Source: Deltaproteobacteria bacterium
Lineage (GTDB): Bacteria > UBA10199 > JACPAL01
Reading direction: 5' to 3'
NCBI GenBank assembly: GCA_016180845.1
Contig: JACPAK010000001.1
Span: 609,707 to 673,706 of the forward strand
DNA length: 64,000 bases
Shown here: piece by piece, positions 45,223 through 55,127 of the stretch
How the letters are laid out: every line of letters begins with the position of its first letter
Numbering within the stretch: the stretch's first letter is position 1
Notes under the pieces: generated by a model
What the model was told of the DNA's origin: nothing
What the model saw: only the letters and a program-made list of their open reading frames with translations
The model's database searches: none
Made by a program: the position numbers and the translations under genes

Positions 45223-45530
45223 GACATACAGAATTTGAGTTTGATGCGGAAAAAGAGCGGAGAAATGTGAAAACGCATGGAATTAATTTCGAAACCGCGA
45301 AGGAGGTCTTTTTTGATCCTGAAGCTGTGGCTTTGGAGGACATTAAGCATTCTGGTATGGAGAAGCGATGGCATGCCATCGGCAGGATCTCTGACGGAAG
45401 GGTTATTACTGTGTGGTTTACTTATCGCGAAGAGCGGATTCGGCTGATAGGAGCCGCTGAATTCAGGAAGGGGAGGAAAATTTATGAAGAGAACAAAAGA
45501 ACCAGATTTTTCAAAAATGAAACGAGTTGA
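45213..45530 (+). CDS. brnT: BrnT-family ribonuclease toxin
   Basis: The 105-residue protein has the BrnT pattern FEFDAEKERRNVKTHGINFETA, with HAIGRISDGRVITVWFTYR and a C-terminal IRLIGAAEFRKGRK. BrnT is an RNase-fold toxin bound by BrnA. The ATG at 45213 lies within a TATAAT box, so the true transcription start and start codon are uncertain, though no later in-frame start keeps the motif. The antitoxin gene overlaps it by 47 bases. Confidence 0.88.
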   Translation: MYNRHTEFEFDAEKERRNVKTHGINFETAKEVFFDPEAVALEDIKHSGMEKRWHAIGRISDGRVITVWFTYREERIRLIGAAEFRKGRKIYEENKRTRFFKNETS

Positions 45531-45861
45531 ACTTCCTCCCATTTCTCGGGAAGACCTCCTTCCCGCAAATGTAAAAGTCCGTATTACGACCTACATTTCC
45601 GAGGATATCTACCGATGGCTTAAAAAAGAGGCGGACAGAACAGGGACTCCTTACCAGATCCTGCTGAACCAGAAACTCCGGCAGGTTTATGAAGAGAAAC
45701 AGGATGGGAGTCTGACCGAGAGGCTCAAAAAGGTGGAATCAGAACTCAGCAGTCTGAAGAAGGCCTCAAAAAAGAGTCATTGGCCTAAGGAGATTTTTGA
45801 TCCTGTAGAGGGTGCAAAAGATCTGCCTCCCTTTGAGTCTTATCGGAAAGAATCAAAGTGA
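45484..45861 (+). CDS. brnA: BrnA-family antitoxin
   Basis: The 125-residue protein has a linker (PPISREDLLPANVKVRITTY) and a ribbon-helix-helix-like region (EDIYRWLKKEADRTGTPYQILLNQKLRQVYEEK), followed by a coiled-coil-like C-terminus. BrnA blocks BrnT and represses the operon. Its TGA overlaps the GTG start of thpR, so the antitoxin is translationally coupled to a housekeeping gene. Confidence 0.85.
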   Translation: MKRTKEPDFSKMKRVELPPISREDLLPANVKVRITTYISEDIYRWLKKEADRTGTPYQILLNQKLRQVYEEKQDGSLTERLKKVESELSSLKKASKKSHWPKEIFDPVEGAKDLPPFESYRKESK

Positions 45862-46433
45862 ACATTCGCTCCTTCATCGCGATCGATCCCTCGGAGTTTG
45901 TTTTGGAATCACTTGGGGAATTTTTGAAAAAGGTGGACAAGAATACACAAGGGGTTCGTTGGGTTCACGAGGGCGGAATCCATCTGACATTAAGATTTCT
46001 TGGTGAGATTGAGGAGGAAATAGTGATTCAGGTCAAGGAACGACTGATTAAAGTAGCAACCCAACTTCCCTCCTTCGAGCTGATGACAAAAGGGATCGGC
46101 TTTTTCCCACATATCTCTCGACCTCGAATCGTCTGGGTTGGGCTCGATGGGGAAGTTGAAAGGCTTCAACAACTGAAGTCAGCGGTGACGATGTCTGTCG
46201 CCGATCTTAAGATCCATCCTGAAGAGGATCGTGCATTTCAACCCCATCTGACATTGGGTCGGATCCGGGATTCGAAGGCGCTTGTCGGACTTGTCGCGAT
46301 TGAGGAGGAGGGGCGAAAACTCCGATCGGAAAAATTTCGGGTGGAAGAGCTCATTCTCTACAAAAGTGAATTGACACCGAAGGGGGCCAGATATACGAGG
46401 TTAGCTAGTTTCCGTCTTACAGGGGGCAATTAA
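45858..46433 (+). CDS. thpR: RNA 2',3'-cyclic phosphodiesterase (LigT family)
   Basis: The 191-residue 2H-phosphoesterase has the two HxTx motifs HLTLRFLGE (His42) and HLTLGRI (His131). It opens 2',3'-cyclic phosphates on RNA. The start is GTG overlapping the brnA stop (GTGA). It precedes recA by 17 bases, and in relatives it usually follows cinA. Confidence 0.93.
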   Translation: MNIRSFIAIDPSEFVLESLGEFLKKVDKNTQGVRWVHEGGIHLTLRFLGEIEEEIVIQVKERLIKVATQLPSFELMTKGIGFFPHISRPRIVWVGLDGEVERLQQLKSAVTMSVADLKIHPEEDRAFQPHLTLGRIRDSKALVGLVAIEEEGRKLRSEKFRVEELILYKSELTPKGARYTRLASFRLTGGN

Positions 46434-46450
46434 GTAAAAAGGAGAATCCA

Positions 46451-47512
46451 ATGGAACCAACCACCAACAAGCAAAAGGCGCTATCCAATACAATCAGCAC
46501 GATCGAAAAACAGTTCGGAAAAGGGGCAATCATGCGGTTGGGGAAGGAGGAGATTGCGAAGGATATTGAGACGATCTCGACCGGCTCTCTGGGGCTCGAT
46601 CTGGCGTTAGGTGTTGGTGGACTTCCGAAGGGGCGGATCGTCGAGATTTTTGGACCGGAGTCCTCCGGAAAGACGACGCTGGCGCTTCAGGTCGTCGCGA
46701 ATGCCCAGAAAAAGGGAGGAATTGCTGCTTATGTCGACGCCGAGCATGCGCTCGATATGCAGTACGCCAAGAAGTTGGGTGTGAATGCTGAGGATTTGCT
46801 CGTCTCCCAGCCGGACAATGGCGAACAGGCGCTTGAGATTGTCGACATGCTCGTGAAGAGTGGGGCGGTTGATTGTATTGTCATCGATTCTGTCGCGGCG
46901 TTGGTTCCCAAGGCGGAGATCGAGGGGGAGATGGGGGAGCCACAGATGGGGCTTCAGGCACGACTCATGAGTCAGGCGCTTCGAAAGTTGACGGCGAATG
47001 TCGCCCGGGCCAAGACGATGGTTATCTTTATTAACCAACTCCGGATGAAGATCGGTGTGATGTTTGGAAATCCGGAGACAACCACAGGGGGGAACGCCCT
47101 AAAGTTTTATTCCTCAGTCCGTCTCGATATCCGGCGGATCGGTGCCCTCAAGAATGGGGACCAGATCGTCGGAAACCGCACCCGTGTGAAGGTGGTGAAG
47201 AACAAGGTCGCCCCTCCATTCAAAGAGGTGGAGTTTGATATCGTTTACGGACAGGGGACCTCACGGGTCGGCGAGCTTCTCGATCTCTCCGAACAGTTTC
47301 AGGTCATCGAGAGGACCGGGGCCTGGTACACCTACCGCGGTGAGAAGGTCGGTCAGGGACGAGACAATGCCGTTCTCTTTTTGAAGGAGAATCGAGAGAT
47401 TGCCCAGAGGATTGAAAAAGATCTTGCAACAAAGCATGGGGCGACCACCACGGAGGCCACTCCAGTTTTAGAAAAAGGAGTTGTTCGAGAGAAGCGGAAA
47501 ATGGCGGTCTAA
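46451..47512 (+). CDS. recA: recombinase RecA
   Basis: The 353-residue protein has Walker [11 protein letters not shown] (from residue 68), the [10 protein letters not shown] strand (as [10 protein letters not shown]), [22 protein letters not shown] and the usual C-terminal domain. RecA forms the DNA strand-exchange filament and activates the SOS response. The site AAGGAG lies 7 bases before the ATG. No LexA box was seen; transcription may come from upstream with brnT/brnA/thpR. Confidence 0.97.
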   Translation: MEPTTNKQKALSNTISTIEKQFGKGAIMRLGKEEIAKDIETISTGSLGLDLALGVGGLPKGRIVEIFGPESSGKTTLALQVVANAQKKGGIAAYVDAEHALDMQYAKKLGVNAEDLLVSQPDNGEQALEIVDMLVKSGAVDCIVIDSVAALVPKAEIEGEMGEPQMGLQARLMSQALRKLTANVARAKTMVIFINQLRMKIGVMFGNPETTTGGNALKFYSSVRLDIRRIGALKNGDQIVGNRTRVKVVKNKVAPPFKEVEFDIVYGQGTSRVGELLDLSEQFQVIERTGAWYTYRGEKVGQGRDNAVLFLKENREIAQRIEKDLATKHGATTTEATPVLEKGVVREKRKMAV

Positions 47513-47523
47513 GGCTCGACTAC

Positions 47524-48219
47524 ATGCACACTCAACTTGTTAGAGGACAAACAGCAAGTTCGACGTGGTCTGAGTATCTCCAAAAAATCCAATACCCCCT
47601 CTTGTATGCAGCAGCGGTCGGTTCCTTTTTGGGGCCGGTTGTCGGGATCAATCTCCGTGGGATGGTGGTGCAATCACGTCTTCTTATGAAATATCGTCAT
47701 GGAAGCGCGAACTGGTTTTCCACTTTTTTTGGGTATCTGGGGCTTCTTCGTTGGGGGAATCAGGGGAACAAGGGATACCCGATTTTTACGCAGCGTCTTC
47801 AGCAACTTTCCCGTTTAGTAGCCGCCTCACCCTTGGGGAGTGAAGAAAGGGGATGGGCCACTCGAAAATTCCTCCCTCATATGAGGGATTGGTCTTTTCA
47901 GACAGGACCGTATATCGCCTGGTCCTCCGTCATTTTGGGGGCAGTAACGCCCGTTGTTTCAGGGGTGTTCGGAATCAACTTTGTCTCTCCAGAGATTGAG
48001 AAGGATGATGTGAAGCGCTATCTGATCTATTTTATCTCTGCACTCGTCAGCGGTGGTTCGGCGCTTATCAATCATCAAATGGGGATCCATTATGCGGGCA
48101 AATATTTTACAAGGACAGGTTTTTACGGCCCCTATTTTTTAATTCCTTGGTTGAATCAGCTGGTTGGTTTTGCCCTTTACAATCTTCTTGGAGGCAGATT
48201 CCTTGGTGCGAGAAGATGA
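47524..48219 (+). CDS. hypothetical membrane protein in the recA-alaS interval
   Basis: The 231-residue protein has hydrophobic segments near residues 26-45, 137-158, 175-192 and 205-222 and no recognised domain. It lies 11 bases after recA and its stop overlaps alaS by four bases, so it is embedded in this operon. Confidence 0.6.
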   Translation: MHTQLVRGQTASSTWSEYLQKIQYPLLYAAAVGSFLGPVVGINLRGMVVQSRLLMKYRHGSANWFSTFFGYLGLLRWGNQGNKGYPIFTQRLQQLSRLVAASPLGSEERGWATRKFLPHMRDWSFQTGPYIAWSSVILGAVTPVVSGVFGINFVSPEIEKDDVKRYLIYFISALVSGGSALINHQMGIHYAGKYFTRTGFYGPYFLIPWLNQLVGFALYNLLGGRFLGARR

Positions 48220-50831
48220 GCAAAACTACTGCCAATGAAATTCGCGAAAATTTTTTAAAATATTTTGAAGGAAAAGGGCATCTTCGTGTTCGCAGTTCTT
48301 CGCTGATTCCTGCCGAGGATCCTACTCTCTATTTTACGAATGCCGGGATGGTTCAGTTCAAGGAATATTTTACAGGGGCGAAACCTCCTCCGGCCCCACG
48401 CGCCACCTCGTCACAGAAGTGTCTTCGTGTCTCCGGAAAGCACAACGATCTGGAAAATGTGGGGAGAACTGCCCGTCATCACACCTTCTTCGAGATGCTC
48501 GGGAATTTTTCATTCGGCGATTATTTCAAAAAAGAGGCGATTCGTTATGGCTGGGAATTTCTGACAGAGGTGATGAAACTCCCCAAAGAGAAGCTCTGGA
48601 TCACCGTTTATGAGAAGGATGATGAAGCGGAAGCTCTTTGGCAGAAGGAGGTGGGGATTCCGAAGAAAAGGATATTGCGATTCGGTGAAAAGGATAATTT
48701 TTGGTCGATGGGGGAGACGGGGCCTTGCGGTCCCTGTTCGGAGATTCATTACGATCATGGAGAGAAATTTGGTTGTGACAAGCCGACCTGTGGGGTGGGG
48801 TGCGAATGCGACCGTTTCATGGAGATCTGGAATCTCGTCTTCATGCAATATGAAAGGGGTGCCGATGGGTCAATGAGGCCTTTGCCCAAACCCTCTATCG
48901 ATACCGGCATGGGTTTGGAGAGGCTTGCTGCGGTGGTGCAGGGTGTGCATTCCAATTACGACAGCGATCTTTTTATACCACTCATTCAGGAGATCGCCCG
49001 TTTCTCCGGCAAGAAATACGGCGTGTCTGAAGAGGTCAATGTTTCGATACGGGTCTTGGCCGATCATATCCGCGCGACTACCTTTTTGATCGCCGACGGG
49101 GTTCATCCCTCGAATGAAGGGCGTGGTTACGTGCTTCGACGGATTATGAGACGTGCGATTCGACATGCGAAGATTCTGGGGCAAGACAAGCCGTTCTTTT
49201 ATCGGTTCGTTTCAAAAGTTGTCGAGGAGATGAAGGGGGCTTATCCTGAAGTGGAAAGAGAACAAAAGGGGATTGAACGAATCGTTCATGCAGAGGAGGA
49301 GAAGTTTTTGGAAACCTTGGGTAAGGGACTTCAGATGATTGAAGAAGAACTCGCGAAGGTCAAAAAGACGCGGGAGCATGTCCTGTCTGGCGACGTCGTC
49401 TTCAAACTTTACGATACCTATGGATTTCCGATCGATCTGACCGAACTGATTGCCCAGGAACACAAGCTCGATATCGACATGGCCGGTTTTGAACGGCTCA
49501 TGGAGGGGCAGAGGGAGAGGGGACGCAAGGCCTGGAAGGGTTCGACATCTCTTCCGGCTGCCTCTTATCAAGAGGTTCTCAAAGAGACCTCTTGTGCCTT
49601 CATCGGGTACGAGGAGCTCGAGGGGAGGTCACAAGTGGTTGCCCTCGTCAGGGAGGGGAAACGCCTCTCGACAGTTTCGAGAGGAGAAGAGGCGGATTTG
49701 GTCACGATAGAAACTCCTTTCTATCCAGAGGGGGGAGGGCAGGTCGGTGATCAGGGGATCTTTCTCGGGAAGGGATTAAAAGGAATTGTTTTGAATACCC
49801 AGAAGATGACAGGAGGTCTTATTTTGCATCGAATTCGATTGGAAGAGGGGATTTTGAAAGAAGGGGACGAGATTAATCTCGTTGTGAATCGGGAGCATCG
49901 CGAGGGGGCGATGCATCATCATTCTGCAACACATCTGCTTCATTCTGCCCTTCGCGAGATTCTAGGGGCACATGTCCGTCAGGCCGGTTCCTTGGTGACT
50001 CCGAATCGTCTCCGTTTTGATTTCAGCCATTTTGAGGCGGTTCCTCAGGGTTCGCTTCGTGAGATCGAGGATCTCGTGAATCGAAAGATTGTCGAGAATT
50101 TGAAGGTCGCTCAGGAGACGCTGCCGTATGACGAGGCGATCAAAAAAGGGGCACTCGCCTTTTTTGAAGAAAAGTACGGTGATCGGGTCCGTGTGATCAG
50201 TATGGGTGATTTTTCCATAGAATTTTGCGGAGGGACTCATGTAAGTGAGACGGGTGAAATCAAGCTCCTGAAAGTCACAGGGGAGTCCTCTGTGGCGGCA
50301 GGGATCAGACGCGTGGAGGCGGTCGTGGGGCAAGAGGCGTTAAAAAAATTACAACAGTTAGAAGACCAGATTTCTCAGATGGCGACCAAGCTCAAGGTTT
50401 CTCCTGCCCAGCTGGCGGAAAAGATCGAAAAATTGGTCGATCAGGTGAAACGACTGGAGAAGGAGTTGGAGAATCAGAAGAAGAGGGGGCCTGTCGGAGA
50501 GGCGGAAGAAACCATTCAGGAGATCAAAGGGGTCAAGCTTATGTTCCTCAAGACAGAAATCGATGCGAAGGGGTTACGGGATCTGTCCGACCAAAAAATC
50601 CAGAAGTTGGGGTCAGGAGTTGCTCTCCTCGGCGGAGTCGAGGGGGAAAGGATCTCGGTCATCCTGCGTGTCTCAAAGGATCTGACCGGTCGTCTTGATG
50701 CCGGAAAACTCTTGAAAGAGATTGCCGGGGGCGTCGGTGGTTCCGGCGGCGGCCGTCCCGATATGGCGCAGGGAGCGATTCCTAAAGACAAATGGGATGA
50801 AGTCGTTAAAAGGCTTTTAGACTCAATTTAA
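48216..50831 (+). CDS. alaS: alanyl-tRNA synthetase
   Basis: The 871-residue enzyme has class II motifs near the N-terminus (SSLIPAEDPTLYFTNAGMVQF), the editing domain zinc motifs HHHSATHLLHSAL and CGGTHVSETGEI, and a C-terminal DHHA1-type domain ending GGSGGGRPDMAQG. It charges tRNA-Ala and removes mischarged Ser or Gly. Start 48216 matches the family N-terminus. The 3' end overlaps the next, convergent gene by four bases. Confidence 0.97.
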   Translation: MSKTTANEIRENFLKYFEGKGHLRVRSSSLIPAEDPTLYFTNAGMVQFKEYFTGAKPPPAPRATSSQKCLRVSGKHNDLENVGRTARHHTFFEMLGNFSFGDYFKKEAIRYGWEFLTEVMKLPKEKLWITVYEKDDEAEALWQKEVGIPKKRILRFGEKDNFWSMGETGPCGPCSEIHYDHGEKFGCDKPTCGVGCECDRFMEIWNLVFMQYERGADGSMRPLPKPSIDTGMGLERLAAVVQGVHSNYDSDLFIPLIQEIARFSGKKYGVSEEVNVSIRVLADHIRATTFLIADGVHPSNEGRGYVLRRIMRRAIRHAKILGQDKPFFYRFVSKVVEEMKGAYPEVEREQKGIERIVHAEEEKFLETLGKGLQMIEEELAKVKKTREHVLSGDVVFKLYDTYGFPIDLTELIAQEHKLDIDMAGFERLMEGQRERGRKAWKGSTSLPAASYQEVLKETSCAFIGYEELEGRSQVVALVREGKRLSTVSRGEEADLVTIETPFYPEGGGQVGDQGIFLGKGLKGIVLNTQKMTGGLILHRIRLEEGILKEGDEINLVVNREHREGAMHHHSATHLLHSALREILGAHVRQAGSLVTPNRLRFDFSHFEAVPQGSLREIEDLVNRKIVENLKVAQETLPYDEAIKKGALAFFEEKYGDRVRVISMGDFSIEFCGGTHVSETGEIKLLKVTGESSVAAGIRRVEAVVGQEALKKLQQLEDQISQMATKLKVSPAQLAEKIEKLVDQVKRLEKELENQKKRGPVGEAEETIQEIKGVKLMFLKTEIDAKGLRDLSDQKIQKLGSGVALLGGVEGERISVILRVSKDLTGRLDAGKLLKEIAGGVGGSGGGRPDMAQGAIPKDKWDEVVKRLLDSI

Positions 50832-51529
50832 GCAGCTGCCTCTTTTGAACAAATCCTCAGATACATCTTCGCCGCGCTGTTCTCCTTGTCCTTCTTCAAG
50901 ACCCCCTCCCATTCAAAGGCTGCCTTCTTGATCTCTCCTTTTGAGAAGTAGGTAAGGCCCAGTTGGATCTTGGCGGGAAGATAGTCGGGGTGAGACTTGA
51001 TCGCTTGTTTCAGCTCCTTTAAGGCCAGCTCCTTCTGGTTATTTTCCCTGTAACAAATCGCCAACTTCGTTTGGATATCCTTGTAGGTGGGACAGAGCTC
51101 GAGCGCTTTTTTATATTCGTCGATCGCCTCTTGAAGTTTGCCGATTCCGGAATAGGTGTCGGCAATCGCGGCATGCATATTCGCGATCTTTCCCCTCATG
51201 ACGGAATTCATCGATTGCGATTTCGTATCGCCCCCCAGTTTTTGATAGAGCGATTTGGCTTCTTTATACTCGCCAAGATCATTCAAGAGGACGGCGAGGT
51301 TAAGGTTCGCCTCGATGTAGCCTGGGTTGATCCGGACCGCCTCACGGAAACAACTAATCGCATTGTTGAATTTTCCATCCTGGTGATAGATGACACCAAG
51401 CATATTCAGGACATCGGCATAACGGGCGCCCCCCTTGAGCGCCCTGAGGAAGTATTGTTCTGCCTTCATGTAGTTCTTGCTCTCGAAGTACCTTCGGCCA
51501 GAGCTGACGAGTTGTTTCAGGTCGTTCAT
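50828..51529 (-). CDS. tetratricopeptide-repeat protein
   Basis: The 233-residue protein is built of about five to six TPR units (for example YFLRALKGGARYADVLNMLG and AISCFREAVRINPGYIEANL). It lacks a signal peptide or membrane segment, so it is probably cytoplasmic and scaffolding. It overlaps the upstream BamD-like gene by four bases and may work with it. Confidence 0.8.
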   Translation of the reverse strand: MNDLKQLVSSGRRYFESKNYMKAEQYFLRALKGGARYADVLNMLGVIYHQDGKFNNAISCFREAVRINPGYIEANLNLAVLLNDLGEYKEAKSLYQKLGGDTKSQSMNSVMRGKIANMHAAIADTYSGIGKLQEAIDEYKKALELCPTYKDIQTKLAICYRENNQKELALKELKQAIKSHPDYLPAKIQLGLTYFSKGEIKKAAFEWEGVLKKDKENSAAKMYLRICSKEAAA

Positions 51530-52254
51530 GAAAGCCTCCTTGCCAATTTCTTTCGAAATCTGCTTTTCGGATAATGTTGCTCAAAAACCAGTAAGATCTC
51601 CTGACATTTTTCCTTATTCCCGAGCTTCAGATAAGAGCGGCCGAGGAGATACAGCGCCTCTTCATCAAAACCGAGATAAGGATACTGACGAACTACCTCT
51701 TCGAACCTCGGAATCGCCGCCTTGTACTCCTCAGAGCGGAAATAATGCCGGCCGATGTAAAAAGAGCGGGCGGCGAGACGTTTTCTTGATTCGATCCATT
51801 TCTCCCGCGCGATCTCGCGGTGTTCGCTCGCCGGGTCATTCATCGTAAGCGTAAAATAATGGATCGCGTCGTCGAGATATTGTTGGTCGCGGTCGATCGA
51901 CTTCGGGCTTTCCTTCAGATAGCTTTGCCCTGTTCGGTAATAAACGTAATCGATCTTATTATAAGCGGGATGGAGTTTCGCAAAACCTTTATATGCTTCA
52001 GCGGCGACGAGGTAGTCTTTTTGCCTGAAATAGTTATCCGCGATCTCGATCTCCGCCTCGATCGCCTCTGTCGTCCCGGCAAATCGGCTCTTCAGGAGCT
52101 CGAAGCATTGGTTCGCCTTTTCATAGCTGTTGGCCTCCGTATATTCATGACACTCCGTGTAGGCCTCTTGAGCATTTTTAGCGGTCGAGAGCATTGGTGG
52201 TTTCGTGCAGGCCGCGATGATCATGACGATCAGAAGAATCGATTTCTTTTTCAT
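51526..52254 (-). CDS. BamD-like TPR lipoprotein
   Basis: The 242-residue protein has a lipobox ending at Cys16 (MIIAAC) and several TPR-like helical pairs (NQCFELLKSRFAGTTEAIEA, AIPRFEEVVRQYPYLGFDEE). This is the layout of BamD/YfiO, the lipoprotein of the outer-membrane protein assembly machine. BamD proper and other exported TPR lipoproteins are hard to tell apart by motif. It is coupled to the TPR gene after it. Confidence 0.7.
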   Translation of the reverse strand: MKKKSILLIVMIIAACTKPPMLSTAKNAQEAYTECHEYTEANSYEKANQCFELLKSRFAGTTEAIEAEIEIADNYFRQKDYLVAAEAYKGFAKLHPAYNKIDYVYYRTGQSYLKESPKSIDRDQQYLDDAIHYFTLTMNDPASEHREIAREKWIESRKRLAARSFYIGRHYFRSEEYKAAIPRFEEVVRQYPYLGFDEEALYLLGRSYLKLGNKEKCQEILLVFEQHYPKSRFRKKLARRLS

Positions 52255-52312
52255 CGGGCTGGATTGTAGGGAGGGGCAAGAGGGGAGTAAAGAAGAAATT
52301 TAGGGAGTCCTT

Positions 52313-54223
52313 TTAGAGACCATATTTCTCAAATCCCTCGATCAGCCTTTTCGCCTCTTCAAGATCAGTCGTTGGTTTCTTACAGGTAAAGCCTTCACAG
52401 ACGTAAACGGTGGTTTTGCCATCGATCATCGTTTTACCTTCCAGGAGGGGTAACCCTGCATCGCCCATCGCGTAGACTGCATTTGGAAGAAACGTTTGAT
52501 GAAGATAGCGTCGAATCTCGTCCAATCGGGGATCTCCTTTTTCCCCAATAACTGCAATCTCCTTGGATCGATCGAGTCGATAGTCGAGCGCCTGCAAGAG
52601 TTGCCCATGTCCCGCCGGGTATTGGGAGAGTGGTGACAAGGCGGCGCTGAAGAGCGCGTCGGCTTTTTTACGGTAGTCCTGCTCCAGGAGGAGATCGTGG
52701 AGTCGAAGCAGGTTGAGCGCTGCAATCGAGTTTCCAGACGGAATCGCCCCGTCATGAAATTCCTTTTTCCGGACGATCAGCTCGGTCCCTTCCGGTATCA
52801 TGAAGTAGCCCCCATCCTTGTCATCCCAGAGAAGTTTGTCTTGTTGAGATTGAAGTTCTTTTGCCCACTGAAGCCATTTTGGATCAAAATCGGATTCGTA
52901 AAGGGCCAAGAGGCCATGGATCAGGAAGGCGTAATCCTCGAGGGTTCCTTTTAATTTTGCTTCACCCTCTCGATAACGCCGAAGGAGCTCTCTATTCTTG
53001 TAGAGATTTTTTTCAATAAAGCGGGCTGCCTTTTGTGCCGCCTTGAGATACTTCTCATCCCCCAACGCCTGATACCCCTTCGCCATCGCGGCGATCATGA
53101 GGCCGTTCCAGGAGGTGAGGATCTTGTCGTCTTTGTGTGGCGGTTCATGCTTCGCCCGCTCTTCTTTGTTCAGATGATAATATTCCCCCTCCTTGCCAAC
53201 CTCTCCGGCATCTTGCGCCGAATAAAATCCCCCTTCCGGATCGGTCATCTCTCTCAGGACATAATCGAGGGTCTGTCCGACAATTTCCGAATAGAGTTTA
53301 TTTTGGGTAACCTGATACCCCTCCAGATAAGTGGTGGTCAGGAGCGCATTATCATAGAGCATTTTTTCGTAGTGAGGTTCATTCCAGTCCTCACGCGTCG
53401 CATAGCGATGAAAGCCACCCCCGATCTTGTCGTAAATTCCGCTATGGGCCATCGCATCAAGGGTTTTCGTCGCCATCTGCAGCGCCTGTTGGTTCCCCGT
53501 CCGTCGGTGGATTCTCAAGAGAAGCGAGATTCCCATGCTGGGGGGAAACTTCGGGGCCATCCCAAACCCACCGTGAGTCTCATCAAAACTCTGTTCGAAT
53601 TGGTGAAAGGCCGACTTCAAGAGGTCGAGATTGACCTGACCGGGGAGTCCCGCCTGATTTTTCTCCTCGAGAAATCGCATGATTTCTTCGGCCGCCCCAA
53701 AGATTTTTTTGGGTTCTTGAGACCAGGTTGAGTGGATTCGATTCAACAGCTCCATGAACTGGTCTTTCCAGAAAAATGTCCCACCAAAAAATGGTTTCAG
53801 ATCCGGGGTCAGAAAGACCGACATTGGCCAGCCGCCGCGCCCTGTCATCCCAACCACCGCATCCATATAGATTTGATCGACATCCGGGTGTTCCTCGCGA
53901 TCGACCTTGATCGAGATAAAATATTGATTCAGCAGATCGGCGACCTCTTGTTTTTCAAATGAGTCCTTCTCCATCATGTGGCACCAGTAGCAGGTGGAGT
54001 AGCCGATCGAGAGGAAGATCGGTTTGTTCTCTGCGCGTGCGGCAGCAAAAGCTTCATCACCCCACGCATACCAGTGGACCGGGTTGTCCTTGTGCTGAAG
54101 AAGGTACGGGCTCTTTTCTTGGCCGAGGTGGTTTTGTTTTTTTTCAGGCATCGGGCTATCTGATCCTATTTTAAGAAAAGTTACTAACGCTAAAAGTAAT
54201 AAAATTGATCGGTTCGATAGCAC
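52313..54223 (-). CDS. DUF255 thioredoxin-like protein (YyaL / SSP411 family), exported
   Basis: The 636-residue protein has an N-terminal hydrophobic segment (residues 7-20), a thioredoxin-like domain with CYWC (Cys78, Cys81) followed by HMMEKDSF, and an (alpha/alpha)6-type catalytic-looking domain ([32 protein letters not shown]). Homologs include YyaL and mammalian SSP411; their reaction is not settled. Start is GTG 54223, preceded by TCGACG-17-TAATCT ending 6 bases upstream. Confidence 0.88.
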   Translation of the reverse strand: MLSNRSILLLLALVTFLKIGSDSPMPEKKQNHLGQEKSPYLLQHKDNPVHWYAWGDEAFAAARAENKPIFLSIGYSTCYWCHMMEKDSFEKQEVADLLNQYFISIKVDREEHPDVDQIYMDAVVGMTGRGGWPMSVFLTPDLKPFFGGTFFWKDQFMELLNRIHSTWSQEPKKIFGAAEEIMRFLEEKNQAGLPGQVNLDLLKSAFHQFEQSFDETHGGFGMAPKFPPSMGISLLLRIHRRTGNQQALQMATKTLDAMAHSGIYDKIGGGFHRYATREDWNEPHYEKMLYDNALLTTTYLEGYQVTQNKLYSEIVGQTLDYVLREMTDPEGGFYSAQDAGEVGKEGEYYHLNKEERAKHEPPHKDDKILTSWNGLMIAAMAKGYQALGDEKYLKAAQKAARFIEKNLYKNRELLRRYREGEAKLKGTLEDYAFLIHGLLALYESDFDPKWLQWAKELQSQQDKLLWDDKDGGYFMIPEGTELIVRKKEFHDGAIPSGNSIAALNLLRLHDLLLEQDYRKKADALFSAALSPLSQYPAGHGQLLQALDYRLDRSKEIAVIGEKGDPRLDEIRRYLHQTFLPNAVYAMGDAGLPLLEGKTMIDGKTTVYVCEGFTCKKPTTDLEEAKRLIEGFEKYGL

Positions 54224-54229
54224 AAGAGG

Positions 54230-54258
54230 AGATTACAATGGAGATTTCCGTTCGTCGA
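54230..54258 (-). promoter_or_regulatory. predicted promoter of the DUF255 gene
   Basis: On the minus strand TCGACG (54258-54253), 17 bases, TAATCT (54235-54230), 6 bases, then GTG at 54223. It overlaps the end of the upstream gene. Confidence 0.45.
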
Positions 54259-55057
54259 GCCCAGTGACCGTTGGTCCTTTATAATAGCCGCTATAACCCG
54301 GAAAGCGTTTTTTGACCTCTTCCCAAATGTTACTGGATTCAATATAGGTTGCTTTATCGTCCGAGACGAGGATAAACCGCCCCTTATGGAGCTCATCACT
54401 GAGGATCACGATTACATGATCCAAGGGCTGGGATGAGTCCAGAAGGACATAGGTTGCCTTGATGCCTAAGATGTCACGAAAATCGGAACGGGCCAATTCA
54501 GCAAAAAGGACACAATCAAATCGGAGTCGGCCGTCATAACGGACTGAAAAACCTGATTGGTCTCTCAAATGAACCGATTCGTCGACATTGCCCCCCATAT
54601 GAAAGGCAGTTGCCTTGAGGTGTTTTGAGAGGAGTGGTTGAAGTGCTTGCAATGGGTTATCCGATTTTTTGGCTTCTTTGGTAAAAAAGGATCGTGCCCT
54701 CAGAAAATTATGATTGCGAGTTGCCCTTCGAAGCGGTGTGGGGAGTCTCGCAAGTCGGTTTTTTTGGTCCCTTTTCTCTTTGCTACATTCCTGAGGTTCC
54801 GTAAAGTAGGTTGCCAGTGGAAATGGTTGCCCGGGAAATTTTGCCGAGAATTTTTCCCAGAATACCTTCGAAACCTCGGCATATCCGTCCCCATCTTGAT
54901 CCAGGAAGGCAAACGGGTTTTCTGCTAGTATCGCCCGGCGTGTTTCTGGATTTAATCTTCGGTGTGTCTCTTCGAGCCAATCATCTTTGATCCAGGCTGC
55001 ATCTCCAGTGGGAGGATTTTCTGTCGGATCAGGTCCGTATTTTGTGTAAACCCCCAT
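54233..55057 (-). CDS. hypothetical protein, possible transglutaminase-like fold with EF-hand-like loop
   Basis: The 274-residue protein is not firmly recognised. Near its N-terminus is a DQDGDGYAEV loop like an EF-hand or dockerin calcium site. In the C-terminal half Cys182 (RFDCVLFAEL), His214 (PLDHVIVIL) and an Asp at about 233 have the order and spacing of transglutaminase-like Cys-His-Asp enzymes. No signal peptide is seen from the ATG at 55057 (a GTG lies six bases upstream). The function is unknown. Confidence 0.6.
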   Translation of the reverse strand: MGVYTKYGPDPTENPPTGDAAWIKDDWLEETHRRLNPETRRAILAENPFAFLDQDGDGYAEVSKVFWEKFSAKFPGQPFPLATYFTEPQECSKEKRDQKNRLARLPTPLRRATRNHNFLRARSFFTKEAKKSDNPLQALQPLLSKHLKATAFHMGGNVDESVHLRDQSGFSVRYDGRLRFDCVLFAELARSDFRDILGIKATYVLLDSSQPLDHVIVILSDELHKGRFILVSDDKATYIESSNIWEEVKKRFPGYSGYYKGPTVTGLDERKSPL

Positions 55058-55127
55058 TCCCACCTGCTTCCATACACCCGATGGGAGCGCTGTCTCAATA
55101 GAATTTCAGAGGGGCAGGAAAATTAAT

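Noticed and set aside
45075..45542. 155-codon minus-strand frame opposite brnT
   Set aside because: It overlaps brnT, a recognised family member, over most of its length and has no motif.
53033..53731. 232-codon open frame antisense to the DUF255 gene
   Set aside because: Shadow of a conserved coding sequence; no domain, no start signal.
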